DNA from: Thermoplasmata archaeon
GTDB taxonomy: Archaea; Thermoplasmatota; Thermoplasmata; Lutacidiplasmatales; UBA184
DNA length: 57,311 bases
NCBI GenBank assembly: GCA_027314165.1
Contig: DAHVCH010000001.1
Location: 172,590 to 229,900 of the forward strand
Direction of reading: 5' to 3'
Under the pieces are notes generated by a model, which was not told the DNA's origin, did not search any database, and saw nothing but the letters and a program-made list of their open reading frames with translations. Shown here piece after piece: positions 35,475-44,446 of this stretch. Made by a program: the position numbers and the translations under genes. How positions within the stretch are numbered: the first letter of the stretch is position 1; each line of letters begins with the position of its first letter.

Positions 35475-37253
35475 CTAGCTCGCCTCGTAGTAGTATTCTC
35501 CCTTGGCCCTCTGCTCGCGGTCCAGCACGGACCCTTCCTTGTTGATGCGGGGCCGGTGGCTCTCCTCGTCCCGCCGGAAGGTGACCTGGATCCGTTCCAG
35601 CAGCGCGTTCATGCCCTCGCGCATCGAGAACGGGCCGTCGCCTCTGGCGCGCGTGAAGTCCGCATTTTCCGGGCTGAAGGCCATGAGCGAGTCGGCGACC
35701 AGGTCCAGGAAGTACACGTCGTGGTCCACGACGAGCGCAGCGCTGCCCTGGCGCTCCACCAGGCGCTTCACGAGCCTCGCGACGTTCATGCGCTGGTCCG
35801 AGTCCAGGTAGGCGGAGGGTTCGTCGAGGAGGTAGAGCGTCGCCGTCCGTCCGAGGCAGAGGGCGATCGCCGCCAGTTGCAGCTCCCCTCCAGAGAGCTC
35901 CGTCAGCGGGACCTCGAGGACGCCGGAGAGCCGCAGGGTGGGCACCAGCTCCCTCGCGAAGAGCTCGGAGTCGAACCCACCCCCCGCGGCCAGGGAATCG
36001 ACCCGCTCGCGAAGCGTCCAATCCCCTGTGGCCCGGAGGTACTGGGGCTTGTAACCGACCGTCACTCCCACGGGAGGAGTGCCGGAGGAGGGGACCTCGA
36101 CCCCGGCGAGCATCTTCACGAACGTGGTCTTTCCCGTGGAGTTCGGGCCCACGATCCCGACGACCTCCGACTTCTGGAGGGAGCCTCCTCCAACGGTGAG
36201 ATGGAACCGGGGGAACGACTTCTCCAGCGCCCCGAAGGTGACCTTCGCGACGCGGTGGGCCACCGCCTTGGGCGGGTGGGTGGTGAAGACGATCGGCTCG
36301 GTGCGGAAGCGGACGTTCTCGTCCGCAAGGTACCCCTGCAGGTAGGTGTTGATCGCCGTCCGCATCGGCATCGGACGCGTGACGACCCCGAACGCGGCCT
36401 CCTCTCCGTAGACCAGGTGGGCCTGGTCGGCCAAGTAGTCCAGGAGCGCGAGGTCGTGCTCGACCACGACCACGCTCGCCCGCTCGCCCAGCCCCCGGAT
36501 CAGGCGGGCCACCTTCAGGCGGTGGACGATGTCGAGGTAGTTGGACGGTTCGTCCAAGAGGTAGAGGTCGGCGTCGGTGGCGAGGGTGCGCGCAAGGGCC
36601 GCGAGCTGGAGCTCTCCCCCGGAAAGCTCGGAGAGGAGCACCCCTTCGCGCCCCGTGAGCTCCGTGGAGGAGAGCGCCTGACCCGAGTCGCCCCCCGCTT
36701 CGTCCACATACTTGCCGACGGTCAGCCCCTCGCGTTGGGCGAGGGTGTCGACGTACTGCGGCTTGATCACGGAGCGGACCTCGCCCTTGGAGAGCCGAAT
36801 GAGGTGGGACTGGAGCTCGGTCCCGCGGTACTTCCGGATGATCTCCTCCCAGGACGGAGGCGCATCGTACCGCCCGAGGTTGGGGCGCTCGACTCCGGAG
36901 ACGACGCGCAGCGCGGTCGACTTGCCGATGCCGTTGGGCCCGATCATCCCGACGACGCCCTTCGGGCGCGGGATCGGGAGCCGGTAGAGCCGGAAGGTGT
37001 TGAGCCCGTAGCGGTGGACCATCTCCTCTTCGGCGGCCTCCGGCGTGTTCAGGATCTTGATCGCGGTGAAAGGGCACTTGTGGACGCAGATCCCGCAACC
37101 GATGCAGAGGGCCTCGGAGATGATCGGCTTGCCCCCCTCGCCCCAGACGATGCACTCCTGCCCCATCCGGACCGGGGGGCAGTAGGCCTGGCACTCGCCC
37201 TGGCACTGCTTCGGGTGGCAGCGGTCCTCCAGAAGCACAGCGATGCGGGCCAT
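35475..37253 (-). CDS. Ribosome recycling ATPase ABCE1 (RNase L inhibitor homologue)
   Basis: 592 residues. The N-terminal Fe-S domain shows CHPKQCQGECQAYCP and CIGCGICVHKCPF for two [4Fe-4S] clusters. The first ABC domain has Walker A GPNGIGKST, signature LSGGELQL and DEPSNYLDI; the second has GPNSTGKTT, LSGGELQLAAI and DEPSAYLDS. The twin ABC cassette with hinge splits archaeal ribosomes after termination and prepares them for initiation. Walker A of the second site reads GPNSTGKTT, normal for archaea. Downstream of the MptA gene by 21 bases. Confidence 0.97.
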   Translation of the reverse strand: MARIAVLLEDRCHPKQCQGECQAYCPPVRMGQECIVWGEGGKPIISEALCIGCGICVHKCPFTAIKILNTPEAAEEEMVHRYGLNTFRLYRLPIPRPKGVVGMIGPNGIGKSTALRVVSGVERPNLGRYDAPPSWEEIIRKYRGTELQSHLIRLSKGEVRSVIKPQYVDTLAQREGLTVGKYVDEAGGDSGQALSSTELTGREGVLLSELSGGELQLAALARTLATDADLYLLDEPSNYLDIVHRLKVARLIRGLGERASVVVVEHDLALLDYLADQAHLVYGEEAAFGVVTRPMPMRTAINTYLQGYLADENVRFRTEPIVFTTHPPKAVAHRVAKVTFGALEKSFPRFHLTVGGGSLQKSEVVGIVGPNSTGKTTFVKMLAGVEVPSSGTPPVGVTVGYKPQYLRATGDWTLRERVDSLAAGGGFDSELFARELVPTLRLSGVLEVPLTELSGGELQLAAIALCLGRTATLYLLDEPSAYLDSDQRMNVARLVKRLVERQGSAALVVDHDVYFLDLVADSLMAFSPENADFTRARGDGPFSMREGMNALLERIQVTFRRDEESHRPRINKEGSVLDREQRAKGEYYYEAS

Positions 37254-37274
37254 TCGTTCCTCAGGGTCCGCGGC

Positions 37275-38189
37275 TCAGTCCACGCGTCCAACAGCGTTCG
37301 TCCGGAGCTCTTGGAGGAGGGCCCTGTGCTCCGCCCGAACGTCGTACTTGTGGATGGACTCTTCGCTCCGGGTCTCGGCGAGGACCTCCGTCGTGCCCGG
37401 GAGCTCGGGGAAGCGCTCGGCCGTCAGGGTCAGGAGGGCCCTCACGACGTCCTCGACGAACCTCGGCCTGCGGTGAGCGTTCAAGACGACCTGTCCCTCG
37501 TCCCCGCGCTTCAGGATCGCGAAGGTCGGGGAGCTCTGCGCTTCCTCCACCACGTCCAGCATCCGGTCCGCCTCCACCTCGACCTCCTCGCCCACGAGCA
37601 GCGTCAGACGGGAGCGGTTGCGCTGGTTGTGGGTGATCATGGGGAGGTCATCGAACCGGGAGGTCGCGAGCTCGGGGAACTCCCGGCTGAGCGTGCTCCG
37701 GCAGGTCTCCATGGCGCAGGGGCACGCCGTCATGCCCACCCCCTCGACCCCGATCGCCTTGCGAACCTTCAAGTGCCCGTTGGAGCGCGACGCCCAGGCC
37801 TGCCCGAAGAGGCGGTAGTCCTCGAGAGACATGCGGTCCGGCGAGATGCCGCGCGGCCGGAAGTACTCGGCCTCGGCACGGACCTCGGCCTCGCCTGCGT
37901 AGTCGTGGCGCGCGAGCAGCTCCCGCGCGATCCGGACGCACGTCGCCTCCACGGAGGGGGAGGGTTGGATCACGGTGGTGTCGATCGACTCCGCGAGGAT
38001 CTGCGCGTTCCGGGACAGGTCCGAGCCCTTCCGGCTCTCCGGCAGGTCCACGTACACCTCGATGGAGGCGGCGAGGGTGTGGGTGCGGTCGGGGCGCTGG
38101 ATGACCAGGGGCTTGCGAACCCCCGCGATCCCCACCTTCCCCAACGCGAGCCGAGGCACCGACGGGGCCATCGCATGGACGTCCTTCAC
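37275..38189 (-). CDS. mptA: GTP cyclohydrolase MptA (FolE2 family)
   Basis: 304 residues from GTG 38189. This start keeps the conserved VHAMAPSVPRLALGKVGIAGV and lies 26 bases downstream of a TATA-like element; the ATG at 38171 would cut into conserved sequence. Motifs GMTACPCAMETCR and MITHNQRNRS match the metal site of type-IB GTP cyclohydrolases. MptA converts GTP to 7,8-dihydroneopterin 2',3'-cyclic phosphate for archaeal pterins (tetrahydromethanopterin or tetrahydrofolate), and FolE2 relatives also feed archaeosine synthesis. Likely co-transcribed with ABCE1. Confidence 0.92.
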   Translation of the reverse strand: MKDVHAMAPSVPRLALGKVGIAGVRKPLVIQRPDRTHTLAASIEVYVDLPESRKGSDLSRNAQILAESIDTTVIQPSPSVEATCVRIARELLARHDYAGEAEVRAEAEYFRPRGISPDRMSLEDYRLFGQAWASRSNGHLKVRKAIGVEGVGMTACPCAMETCRSTLSREFPELATSRFDDLPMITHNQRNRSRLTLLVGEEVEVEADRMLDVVEEAQSSPTFAILKRGDEGQVVLNAHRRPRFVEDVVRALLTLTAERFPELPGTTEVLAETRSEESIHKYDVRAEHRALLQELRTNAVGRVD

Positions 38190-38210
38190 GGGCGTCTCCA
38201 GTCGGGACCC

Positions 38211-38218
38211 TTCAAAAG
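38211..38218 (-). promoter_or_regulatory. TATA-like box of mptA
   Basis: Minus-strand CCTTTTGAA is centred 26 bases before GTG 38189, consistent with a leaderless transcript and supporting that start. Confidence 0.5.
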
Positions 38219-38296
38219 GGCTCTCGGCGGGGTCGGCGCTCCGCGGCCCCCGCGAGGGAGGACCCAGAAGGCCCGACACGGCCTCCGGGTCACCCC

Positions 38297-38302
38297 TAAA
38301 TA
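38297..38302 (+). promoter_or_regulatory. TATA box of the DUF59 gene
   Basis: TAAATA centred 26-27 bases before ATG 38326, a clear leaderless spacing. Confidence 0.55.
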
Positions 38303-38325
38303 CGGCTCGCCGGCTCTCACGGCCG

Positions 38326-38811
38326 ATGAGCCCGAGCGAGGCCCCGGCGGACTCCACCGCCGCACCGTCCGTGCCTGCCGCGAGCCCACCGGCCGCCACC
38401 CCCGCCGCCCCTGCCGCCCCTGCCGCCCCTGCCGCCCCCGCCACCTCCGCCGCTCCAGGAGAGGCGGCGAGCCCCCCCCAGACCACACCGCCGGCGCCGG
38501 GAAGCCAGCAGGAGAGGGAGGCCCTCGTCAAGAAGGCCCTCAAGAAGATCTACGACCCGGAGATCCCCATGAACATCGTCGACCTGGGTCTCATCTACGG
38601 GTACGAGTGGGCCGACGACACGCACCTCACGATCCGGATGACGATGACCGGTCCCGGGTGCCCCGTCGCGGGCATCCTCGCGGAAGAGGTCAAGTCGGGG
38701 GCGGAGACCGTCCCGGGGATCGCCGAGGCGAAGGTCGAGGTCGTCTGGGAGCCTCCCTGGGGCCCCGAGAAAATGAGCGACTTCGCCAAGCGCCAGTTCG
38801 GCTACCTCTAG
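38326..38811 (+). CDS. MIP18/DUF59 (SufT-like) Fe-S assembly protein
   Basis: 161 residues. The first ~65 are a disordered Ala/Pro repeat (APAAPAAPAAPA). The rest is a single DUF59 domain: VKKALKKIYDPEIPMNIVDLGLIYG, HLTIRMTMTGPGCPVAGILAEEVKS, IAEAKVEVVWEPPWGPEKMSDFAKRQFGY, with the conserved Cys in PGCPV. SufT/PaaD-like proteins help mature Fe-S proteins; the neighbour mptA/ABCE1 operon includes the Fe-S protein ABCE1, which may benefit (inference). The Ala/Pro tract is reminiscent of a flexible tether. Confidence 0.9.
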   Translation: MSPSEAPADSTAAPSVPAASPPAATPAAPAAPAAPAAPATSAAPGEAASPPQTTPPAPGSQQEREALVKKALKKIYDPEIPMNIVDLGLIYGYEWADDTHLTIRMTMTGPGCPVAGILAEEVKSGAETVPGIAEAKVEVVWEPPWGPEKMSDFAKRQFGYL

Positions 38812-38862
38812 CGAGTTGGCCGCACGCCAGCGGTACCCCGCAGGCGAGGTCCCCTTCCCCGT

Positions 38863-40617
38863 TCAGAAGAGGGTCCGCTGCCCGCGGTTCGAGGGCGTCT
38901 TCTTGGTCGGGGCCGGGCCCTCCACCATCGCCGCGATGTCGGTCGCAGGCTTCTCCTCCTGCAGGAGGTTCCGCACCGACGCGTGGTCCTCCTCGACCTG
39001 AAGCAGGTAGGCGAGCTCCCTCGCCTCCAGTCTCAGGTCCTTCGCGACGTGCACCAGCCGTGCGTGGTGGTCCTTCATGGCCTCGGCCCCCCCTTTCGCA
39101 TCCGGCACGTCGCGGAAGAGCCGTTCGAGGAAGGGGAGCATCGACTCTCGGGCTTTCTTGCGGGAGAGGTGGTCGAACTTGCCGACCTTCCCCGCCAACG
39201 CGTCCCGGGACTGCCGCTGGCCCCGGCTTCCGCCCATGCCTGCGATGAACCGCGGGAACTCGGTGGGAGCGAACGCCCCCGGAGGCGGTGGACCCTTGGG
39301 GTGCAGCGCCAGGGAGACGCCCCCGGTCATGAGCTCGGTCGCGTAGCTCCACAGCGTCCAGATCCTCCACCGGTTCGCGCGGCCCAGGTGACGCTGCGCC
39401 CGGGCGAGCATGTCGAACCCCGCCGCAAGCTCGGCGGGGCCCGGCGCATGCCTCGGCAGGTTCTCCTCGATCCAGGGCAAGAGGTCGTCGGGCGAGGCGT
39501 CGAGCCCGTCGAGGACCTCCCCGGTCCTCCAGAACCGCGAGGAGCTCAGGATCTTCTCGACAGCTTCGAACATGTTGGCCTGGATGTCCCGCCAGCCCAG
39601 CACCTGCTCGACATCGAGGCTGGGAGGAAGCACCCGCTGCTCCTTCAGCTCGTGCAGGGTGCTCGCGAGCTCCAGGTCGTTCAACGCCGCGCGCAGATCG
39701 CCCTTCGCGTGCCGGACGATCGTCTCCAGCGACGCGGGGGGGACTCCCAGGTGCTCCGCCGCGGTCACCCGGTGGAGCTGGGCCCGGACCGAGTCGTCCC
39801 GCAGGTGGTAGAACCGTATCCGCACTACGCCCGTTCGGAACGCCACGCTCGCGCGGGAGAGCGCCCGAGGGTCGACCGCCGTAAGGATGAGGGGCTGGCG
39901 CGTCTCACGTATCAGCTCGGCCACCGCGGCGAGCCCTCCTCGGTCGGTACGGTCCGTGCGCTTCACCTCCGGCTGCCAGTCGGCGACGTCGCGCTGGACG
40001 GCGGGCCGCTTGCCGAGGTTCCCCCGCGGGGCGGTGGCGGGGACATCCCCGAAGGACGCGTACGGGGCCGGTTCCTCCCCTTCCTTGAGCCCCCAGGCCT
40101 CGTTCAGGGCCTTGACCTCGCGGTAGCGGCCCCGTAGGAACTCCCGCAGGGTCGGGGGAGCGGCGCGGGGATGGGCGGAGGACTCCTCGCCCGAACCGCC
40201 TCGGGATGGGATGCAATCGACGTCGTCCAGAATGATGACGTTGCGTCCTCCCTGCGACGACGAGAGGAACCGTCCGTCCTCCGAAAAGGAGTTCGTGAGG
40301 GATGCGCGTCCGGCGACCTGCTGCAGCGCCTCCCGGTTCCGGGCGTCCGAGGCGCTCATCTCGATCACGCTCCACCCGTACTCCTCGGCCAGCGCGCGGG
40401 CCGCCGAGGTCTTCCCCGTACCGGGAGCTCCCTCCAGCAGCGCAGCGCGGATCCTTGGCGCGCGAGGACCGGCCAGCCAGGACTCCGCGAAGCGGCGCAG
40501 CTTCTGCACCCCGTCGGGCTGGCCGACGATCTCCCGGAGTGTGCGAGGCCTCCACCGCTCGACCAGGAGGGTCGCCCGCGGGGGCGCCTGCGGTTCGGGC
40601 CTCTCCGGGTCGGTCAT
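38863..40617 (-). CDS. rfcL: Replication factor C large subunit
   Basis: 584 residues. Walker A GAPGTGKT (63-70), Walker B IILDDVD (128-134), sensor-region sequence DRGGLAAVAELIRETRQPLILTAVDP (~226-250), followed by collar helices and a C-terminal PIP box (GQRTLF) for PCNA. With RfcS it forms the clamp loader. Unusually, about 85 residues (roughly 138-224, containing REFLRGRYREVKALNEAWG) separate Walker B from the DRGG segment, where other archaeal RfcL proteins have only a few. A TTAAG box is centred 26 bases before ATG 40617. The start has no other credible upstream candidate. Confidence 0.95.
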   Translation of the reverse strand: MTDPERPEPQAPPRATLLVERWRPRTLREIVGQPDGVQKLRRFAESWLAGPRAPRIRAALLEGAPGTGKTSAARALAEEYGWSVIEMSASDARNREALQQVAGRASLTNSFSEDGRFLSSSQGGRNVIILDDVDCIPSRGGSGEESSAHPRAAPPTLREFLRGRYREVKALNEAWGLKEGEEPAPYASFGDVPATAPRGNLGKRPAVQRDVADWQPEVKRTDRTDRGGLAAVAELIRETRQPLILTAVDPRALSRASVAFRTGVVRIRFYHLRDDSVRAQLHRVTAAEHLGVPPASLETIVRHAKGDLRAALNDLELASTLHELKEQRVLPPSLDVEQVLGWRDIQANMFEAVEKILSSSRFWRTGEVLDGLDASPDDLLPWIEENLPRHAPGPAELAAGFDMLARAQRHLGRANRWRIWTLWSYATELMTGGVSLALHPKGPPPPGAFAPTEFPRFIAGMGGSRGQRQSRDALAGKVGKFDHLSRKKARESMLPFLERLFRDVPDAKGGAEAMKDHHARLVHVAKDLRLEARELAYLLQVEEDHASVRNLLQEEKPATDIAAMVEGPAPTKKTPSNRGQRTLF

Positions 40618-40638
40618 GTTCGGGGGTACGATGCGGGG

Positions 40639-40646
40639 GCTTAAGC
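40639..40646 (-). promoter_or_regulatory. TATA-like box of rfcL
   Basis: CGCTTAAG on the minus strand centred ~26 bases before the rfcL ATG; a leaderless arrangement. Confidence 0.45.
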
Positions 40647-40676
40647 GATGGGGGAGGACCTACCGACGCGCGGGTC

Positions 40677-40752
40677 TGGAGCCGCCAGGGAGGCTCGAAC
40701 TCCCGACCTGCTGATTACAAATCAGCCGCTCTACCGACTGAGCTATGGCGGC
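40677..40752 (-). tRNA. tRNA-Thr(UGU)
   Basis: The minus strand folds into a full cloverleaf: acceptor GCCGCCA with TGGCGGC, D-arm GCTCAGTCGGTAGAGC, anticodon stem GCTGA/TCAGC with loop TTTGTAA (anticodon TGT), and T-arm GGGAGTTCGAGCCTCCC. Discriminator T is followed by an encoded CCA (40677-40679). No intron. It lies between rfcL and the urocanase gene. Confidence 0.95.
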
Positions 40753-40861
40753 AGCCGCTCGTGAAGTGCCCTCGTCCGTCCCCTCGCTTCCCCGTTAGCT
40801 CCCACCGGTCCTCCGCTATGTAGATGTCCCCGACCTCCCCAAGACCACGGAGGGAGAAGTC

Positions 40862-40867
40862 TAGATA
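40862..40867 (+). promoter_or_regulatory. TATA box of hutU
   Basis: TAGATA centred 27 bases before GTG 40891; supports that non-ATG start and a leaderless mRNA. The interval 40753-40861 has no gene. Confidence 0.5.
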
Positions 40868-40890
40868 CGGGGCGTGAGCTCCCGCCCGGC

Positions 40891-42609
40891 GTGCGGAAAG
40901 AGCCCGGACCCCGACCCGTGCGCGCACCCCGGGGGACGAAGCGCTCGTGCCTAGGTTGGTCGCAGGAGGCGGCCCTTCGGCTCCTGATGAACAACCTGGA
41001 CCCGGAGGTCGCCCGGGACCCCGACCACCTCGTGGTCTACGGGGGCCGCGGAAAGGCCGCCCGAAGCTGGGGGGACTTCGACCGGATCGTCGCCGCGCTC
41101 AAGAAGCTGCGCAACGACGAGACCCTGGTGGTCCAATCCGGCAAGCCGGTGGCCGTGTTCCCTACCCATCCCGCCGCACCTCGCGTGCTGCTGGCCAACG
41201 CGCTCATGGTGCCACGCTGGGCGACGGACGAGATCTTCTGGGACCTGGAGGCCCGAGGACTGACCATGTTCGGTCAGATGACGGCCGGAAGCTGGGTCTA
41301 CATCGGGAGCCAGGGCATCCTGCAGGGGACCTTCGAGACCCTCGCGTCGCTCGCCCGCATCGAGTTCGGCGCCGGAACGCTGCAGGGCCGCTGGATGCTC
41401 TCGAGCGGACTGGGGGAGATGGGCGGGGCCCAGCCCCTCGCGGTGACCATGCTGGAAGGGGTGGCGCTCATCGTGGATGTCGATGCCCGCGCCGTCGAAC
41501 GCCGACTGTCCAAGGGTTACCTCGACGTCCGGGCCAAGGACCTGGAAGAGGCCCTCGCGATGAAGGACGAGGCGGTCCGTGCGCGCAAGCCACGCTCCAT
41601 CGGCCTCGTGGCCAACGCGGCGGACGTGTACCCCGAGCTCGTCCGTCGGGGCGTCAGGCCCGACATCGTGAGCGACCAGACCGCGGCCCACGACATCTCG
41701 GTCGGGTACATCCCCAACCACTTCACCCTCGAGGAGGCTTCGCGCCTCCGCGAGTCCGATCCCGAGCAATACCGCAAGGAGGTCTACCGGGCCATCATCG
41801 AGGAGGCACGCGCCATCCTCGCCTTCAAGGAACGGGGGGCCCGGTGCTTCGACTACGGGAACAACTTCCGCACCCGGGCGAAGGAGGGGGGGTTCCCCGA
41901 GGCCTTCGGCATCGAGGGGTACGTCCCCCGGTACATCCGGCCGCTCTTCGCGGTCGGTAGCGGCCCCTTCCGCTGGATCGCGCTCTCGGGGGACCCCGAG
42001 GACATCTACCGCATCGACGAGGCCGTGCTCCGGACGTTCCGGAAGGAGAAGGGGCTCTGCCGCTGGATCCGGATGGCGCGGGAGAAGGTGCAGTTCCAGG
42101 GGCTCCCGGCGCGGATCTGCTACATGCGCTACGGCGACCGGGAGCGGTTCGGGCTCATGGTGAACCGGATGGTCCGGTCGGGGAAGGTCTCGGCGCCCGT
42201 GGCGATCGGCCGGGACCACCACGACACGGGGGCCGTCGCTTCCCCGTTCCGCGAGACCGAGGCCATGCGCGACGGGACCGAGGCCATCGCGGACTGGCCG
42301 GTGCTCAACGCCCTCCTCAACGCCTCCTGCGGCGCGAGCTGGGTGTCGGTGCACCACGGGGGCGGCGTGGGGATCGGGAACTCGATCCACGCGGGTTTGG
42401 TCATCGTCGCGGACGGGACCAAGGAGGCGGAGGAGCGGATCCGTCGCGTGCTCAATGCCGACCCGGGTATCGGCGTGGTGCGCCACGCCGACGCGGGATA
42501 TTCCGCCTCGCTCTCCACGGCCCGGAAGGCCCGGTTCCAGCTGCTGAGCCCGCCCACCCTCGCCCCGGACCCCGCGCCCCGGGGGAAGCGCCGCCGCCCC
42601 GCGGCGTGA
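40891..42609 (+). CDS. hutU: Urocanate hydratase
   Basis: 572 residues, start GTG 40891, chosen because the conserved N-terminus ([26 protein letters not shown]) extends past the ATG at 40987. NAD-binding [54 protein letters not shown], and the active-site region [15 protein letters not shown] are intact, as are [20 protein letters not shown] and [10 protein letters not shown]. It turns urocanate into imidazolonepropionate in histidine breakdown. No hutH, hutI or hutG lies nearby. The C-terminal ~20 residues are a basic extension. Confidence 0.97.
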   Translation: MRKEPGPRPVRAPRGTKRSCLGWSQEAALRLLMNNLDPEVARDPDHLVVYGGRGKAARSWGDFDRIVAALKKLRNDETLVVQSGKPVAVFPTHPAAPRVLLANALMVPRWATDEIFWDLEARGLTMFGQMTAGSWVYIGSQGILQGTFETLASLARIEFGAGTLQGRWMLSSGLGEMGGAQPLAVTMLEGVALIVDVDARAVERRLSKGYLDVRAKDLEEALAMKDEAVRARKPRSIGLVANAADVYPELVRRGVRPDIVSDQTAAHDISVGYIPNHFTLEEASRLRESDPEQYRKEVYRAIIEEARAILAFKERGARCFDYGNNFRTRAKEGGFPEAFGIEGYVPRYIRPLFAVGSGPFRWIALSGDPEDIYRIDEAVLRTFRKEKGLCRWIRMAREKVQFQGLPARICYMRYGDRERFGLMVNRMVRSGKVSAPVAIGRDHHDTGAVASPFRETEAMRDGTEAIADWPVLNALLNASCGASWVSVHHGGGVGIGNSIHAGLVIVADGTKEAEERIRRVLNADPGIGVVRHADAGYSASLSTARKARFQLLSPPTLAPDPAPRGKRRRPAA

Positions 42610-42646
42610 GCGAACGGAAGGACGGCCTGGACGCCCCTACAGGGAC

Positions 42647-43084
42647 CTAGCGGCGCGCCTGGGCCCGGCGAGCGCGGCGGATCTCGCTGACCTCGGCCTC
42701 CATGAGGGAGAGGACCGCTCGTCGGAAGAGGGCGCTCTGGTTGATCTCCCGGTGCAACTGCAAGAACTTGTCCTCCCGGAAAGTGATCGTCAGGTTCTTG
42801 CGGACCATTCCGCCGTCGTCCCCGAGCGGAGGGAACGGGTCGGACATGACCTCGCGGGGCCGGAAGCTCCTGGCCCGAGGGACGAGCATGGCGCGCATGT
42901 CGTCGCGTCCGCAGCCCGCGCAGAGGAAGGCCCCCGCGTAACGCCTCACGGCCCTCGACCGCAGCACCTTCTGCCCGCAGAACGTGCAGAAACCAAAGGA
43001 GGGGGGTCGGCCAGGGCGCCTTCGACCGCTATCCGAACCACCGGAGCCAGAACGACCAGGACTTGGGTAAAGAGGTCCCATCAT
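42647..43084 (-). CDS. Zinc-ribbon + ribbon-helix-helix DNA-binding regulator
   Basis: 145 residues, ATG 43084. A basic N-terminus precedes a zinc ribbon FCTFCGQ ... FLCAGCGRDD (Cys33, Cys36, Cys55, Cys58). The C-terminal part MVRKNLTITFREDKFLQLHREINQSALFRRAVLSLMEAE has the strand-helix-helix pattern of Arc/MetJ/CopG (RHH) proteins that dimerise on DNA. Probably a transcription factor; target unknown. Leaderless promoter at 43108-43116. Confidence 0.72.
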   Translation of the reverse strand: MMGPLYPSPGRSGSGGSDSGRRRPGRPPSFGFCTFCGQKVLRSRAVRRYAGAFLCAGCGRDDMRAMLVPRARSFRPREVMSDPFPPLGDDGGMVRKNLTITFREDKFLQLHREINQSALFRRAVLSLMEAEVSEIRRARRAQARR

Positions 43085-43401
43085 TGCGTTTACGTACGGT
43101 TTCTGCTCATTAAATGTATCTATTCCTAGGCACGCGTGCGACCAGTACAGGAAACGAGGTCACTGACGGGGCCCCCGAGGGGCGGTGGAATACGCCGCAC
43201 TGGGCCAGGTCCCGCGGGCGATCACCTACCGGCCGATCGGCCTGGCAGCCGTCACGCCGGGTCATCGTCGGGGGAGCTCCCTCACGTTCGGCAGGGCCCC
43301 GACGGGTGGACCTTTTCTCTTCCCCGCCCTCCTTCGTGGTCGTGCCCCGAGGAACCACCCGTCACCCTCCTGCGCCCCGCTGGTCGCCCTCCGGACACCC
43401 G
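43085..43401. other. 317-base intergenic region
   Basis: It holds the TATA-like box of the zinc-ribbon regulator at its left end. I see no gene, RNA or repeat in the remainder; open frames crossing it lack conserved sequence and the Nudix start at 43402 is well supported. Confidence 0.5.
43108..43116 (-). promoter_or_regulatory. TATA box of the zinc-ribbon regulator
   Basis: Minus-strand CATTTAATG centred 28 bases before ATG 43084; one of the clearer AT-rich islands in the window. Confidence 0.55.
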
Positions 43402-43923
43402 ATGGAGAGCTCCGGACTTCCGAAGCACCTGGTGGTGACCGGGTACGTCCTGGACCCGACCGGGCGCAGGGTCCTGCTGCTCTTCCACCGGAAGCTCCAA
43501 CGCTGGCTCCCACCGGGGGGTCACGTGGAAGCCTCCGAGGACCCGCTCCGTGCCCTGGTCCGTGAGGTCTGGGAGGAGACGGGGCTCCTCGTCCGTCCCC
43601 TGAGCGACCCGGAAGGCGGGAGCGAGCCGGGAGTCCTACCCCTGCCGCGTCCCCACCACGTGCAGGTGGAGACCATCGATGGCCGCCACGAACACGTGGA
43701 CCTGGCCTACGTGTGCGAGATCGTCGGTGGGGAGGTTCGGGGCAACGTTGAGTCCGAGGAAGTGCGCTGGGTCGCGGAGGAGGACCTGCGGTCCCTTCCC
43801 CTCGGCGAGAACGTTCGCCACCATGTGAGGCAGCTGCTGCAGAGCGCCCGGCCCCCGGCTCATTCCGTGGGACGGTCGATGCGTGGACCGGCGCGCCGGA
43901 GGACCTCGAGGTCCGTCGGGTAG
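43402..43923 (+). CDS. Nudix hydrolase
   Basis: 173 residues with a perfect Nudix box at 40-62: GHVEAS, E46, then REVWEETGL. The N-terminal LVVTGYVLDPTGRRVLLLFHRKLQRWLPPGG is the usual Nudix beta sheet. It hydrolyses a nucleoside diphosphate linked to X; the substrate is not evident. The basic tail (SMRGPARRRTSRSVG) overlaps the 3' end of the convergent second Nudix gene by 64 bases. Confidence 0.88.
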   Translation: MESSGLPKHLVVTGYVLDPTGRRVLLLFHRKLQRWLPPGGHVEASEDPLRALVREVWEETGLLVRPLSDPEGGSEPGVLPLPRPHHVQVETIDGRHEHVDLAYVCEIVGGEVRGNVESEEVRWVAEEDLRSLPLGENVRHHVRQLLQSARPPAHSVGRSMRGPARRRTSRSVG

Positions 43924-44354
43924 GGCACCCGGGCCCGGGCCTCCCCCATCGAGACCCACTCCTCACGGTCGAACGTCACGGTGTGGTCGACGATGGGCCC
44001 CCGGGGAAGCTCCTCCGAGGGACTCTGCATCAGGAAGTAGTACACGACCTTGGAGACGTTGCACTCCTTCGTGGGATGATAGAACCGGTAGGTGATCTCT
44101 CCCAGTTCCTCCAGGACCCGGACCCCCTTGAGGCCGCTCTCCTCCTCGACCTCCCTGAGCGCGCACTGGGCCAACGATTCCCCCGGCTCGACGTGCCCCT
44201 TGGGAAGGCACCACCGGGCTTCCTTCAGATCGTGGAGCAGCAGGATGCAGGGTTCGCGAGGATGCTGGACCACCCCGCCCGCCGCCAGCTCTGCGACGAT
44301 GGGCCGGTCCGGACGGTAGTCGCGTCCCCGCTTCTCTTCGCCGGACCCCTCCAC
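43860..44354 (-). CDS. Nudix hydrolase (Ap4A-hydrolase-like)
   Basis: 164 residues, start GTG 44354. Nudix box GHVEPG-E59-SLAQCAL-REVEEESGL (53-75) is intact. RWCLPKGHVEPGES and YRFYHPTKECNVSKVVYYFLM resemble diadenosine-tetraphosphate hydrolase types, in which the protein has a KGH motif before the box. Substrate assignment is tentative. Convergent with the Nudix gene at 43402; the acyl-CoA ligase starts divergently 90 bases away. Confidence 0.88.
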   Translation of the reverse strand: MEGSGEEKRGRDYRPDRPIVAELAAGGVVQHPREPCILLLHDLKEARWCLPKGHVEPGESLAQCALREVEEESGLKGVRVLEELGEITYRFYHPTKECNVSKVVYYFLMQSPSEELPRGPIVDHTVTFDREEWVSMGEARARVPYPTDLEVLRRAGPRIDRPTE

Positions 44355-44413
44355 AAGGGAAAGGAGCCCGGGACGGGGATAACGGTGCCTCCGTCTCAGC
44401 TCTCATGGCGTTG

Positions 44414-44420
44414 TCTATAT
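44414..44420 (+). promoter_or_regulatory. TATA box of the acyl-CoA ligase gene
   Basis: TCTATAT centred ~29 bases before ATG 44447; supports this start and a leaderless transcript. Confidence 0.5.
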
Positions 44421-44446
44421 CGGGGGGAGCGTTCCCAGGAGCGCTC

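Noticed and set aside
35454-39248. Very long open frame (~1260 codons) on the plus strand
   Set aside because: It runs antisense to the transporter, ABCE1, mptA and part of rfcL, which are all well supported by conserved motifs. High GC makes stop codons rare in shadow frames.
43114-43401. N-terminal extension of the Nudix gene
   Set aside because: The extension is Arg/Pro-rich with no conserved feature, and the Nudix sheet begins just after ATG 43402.
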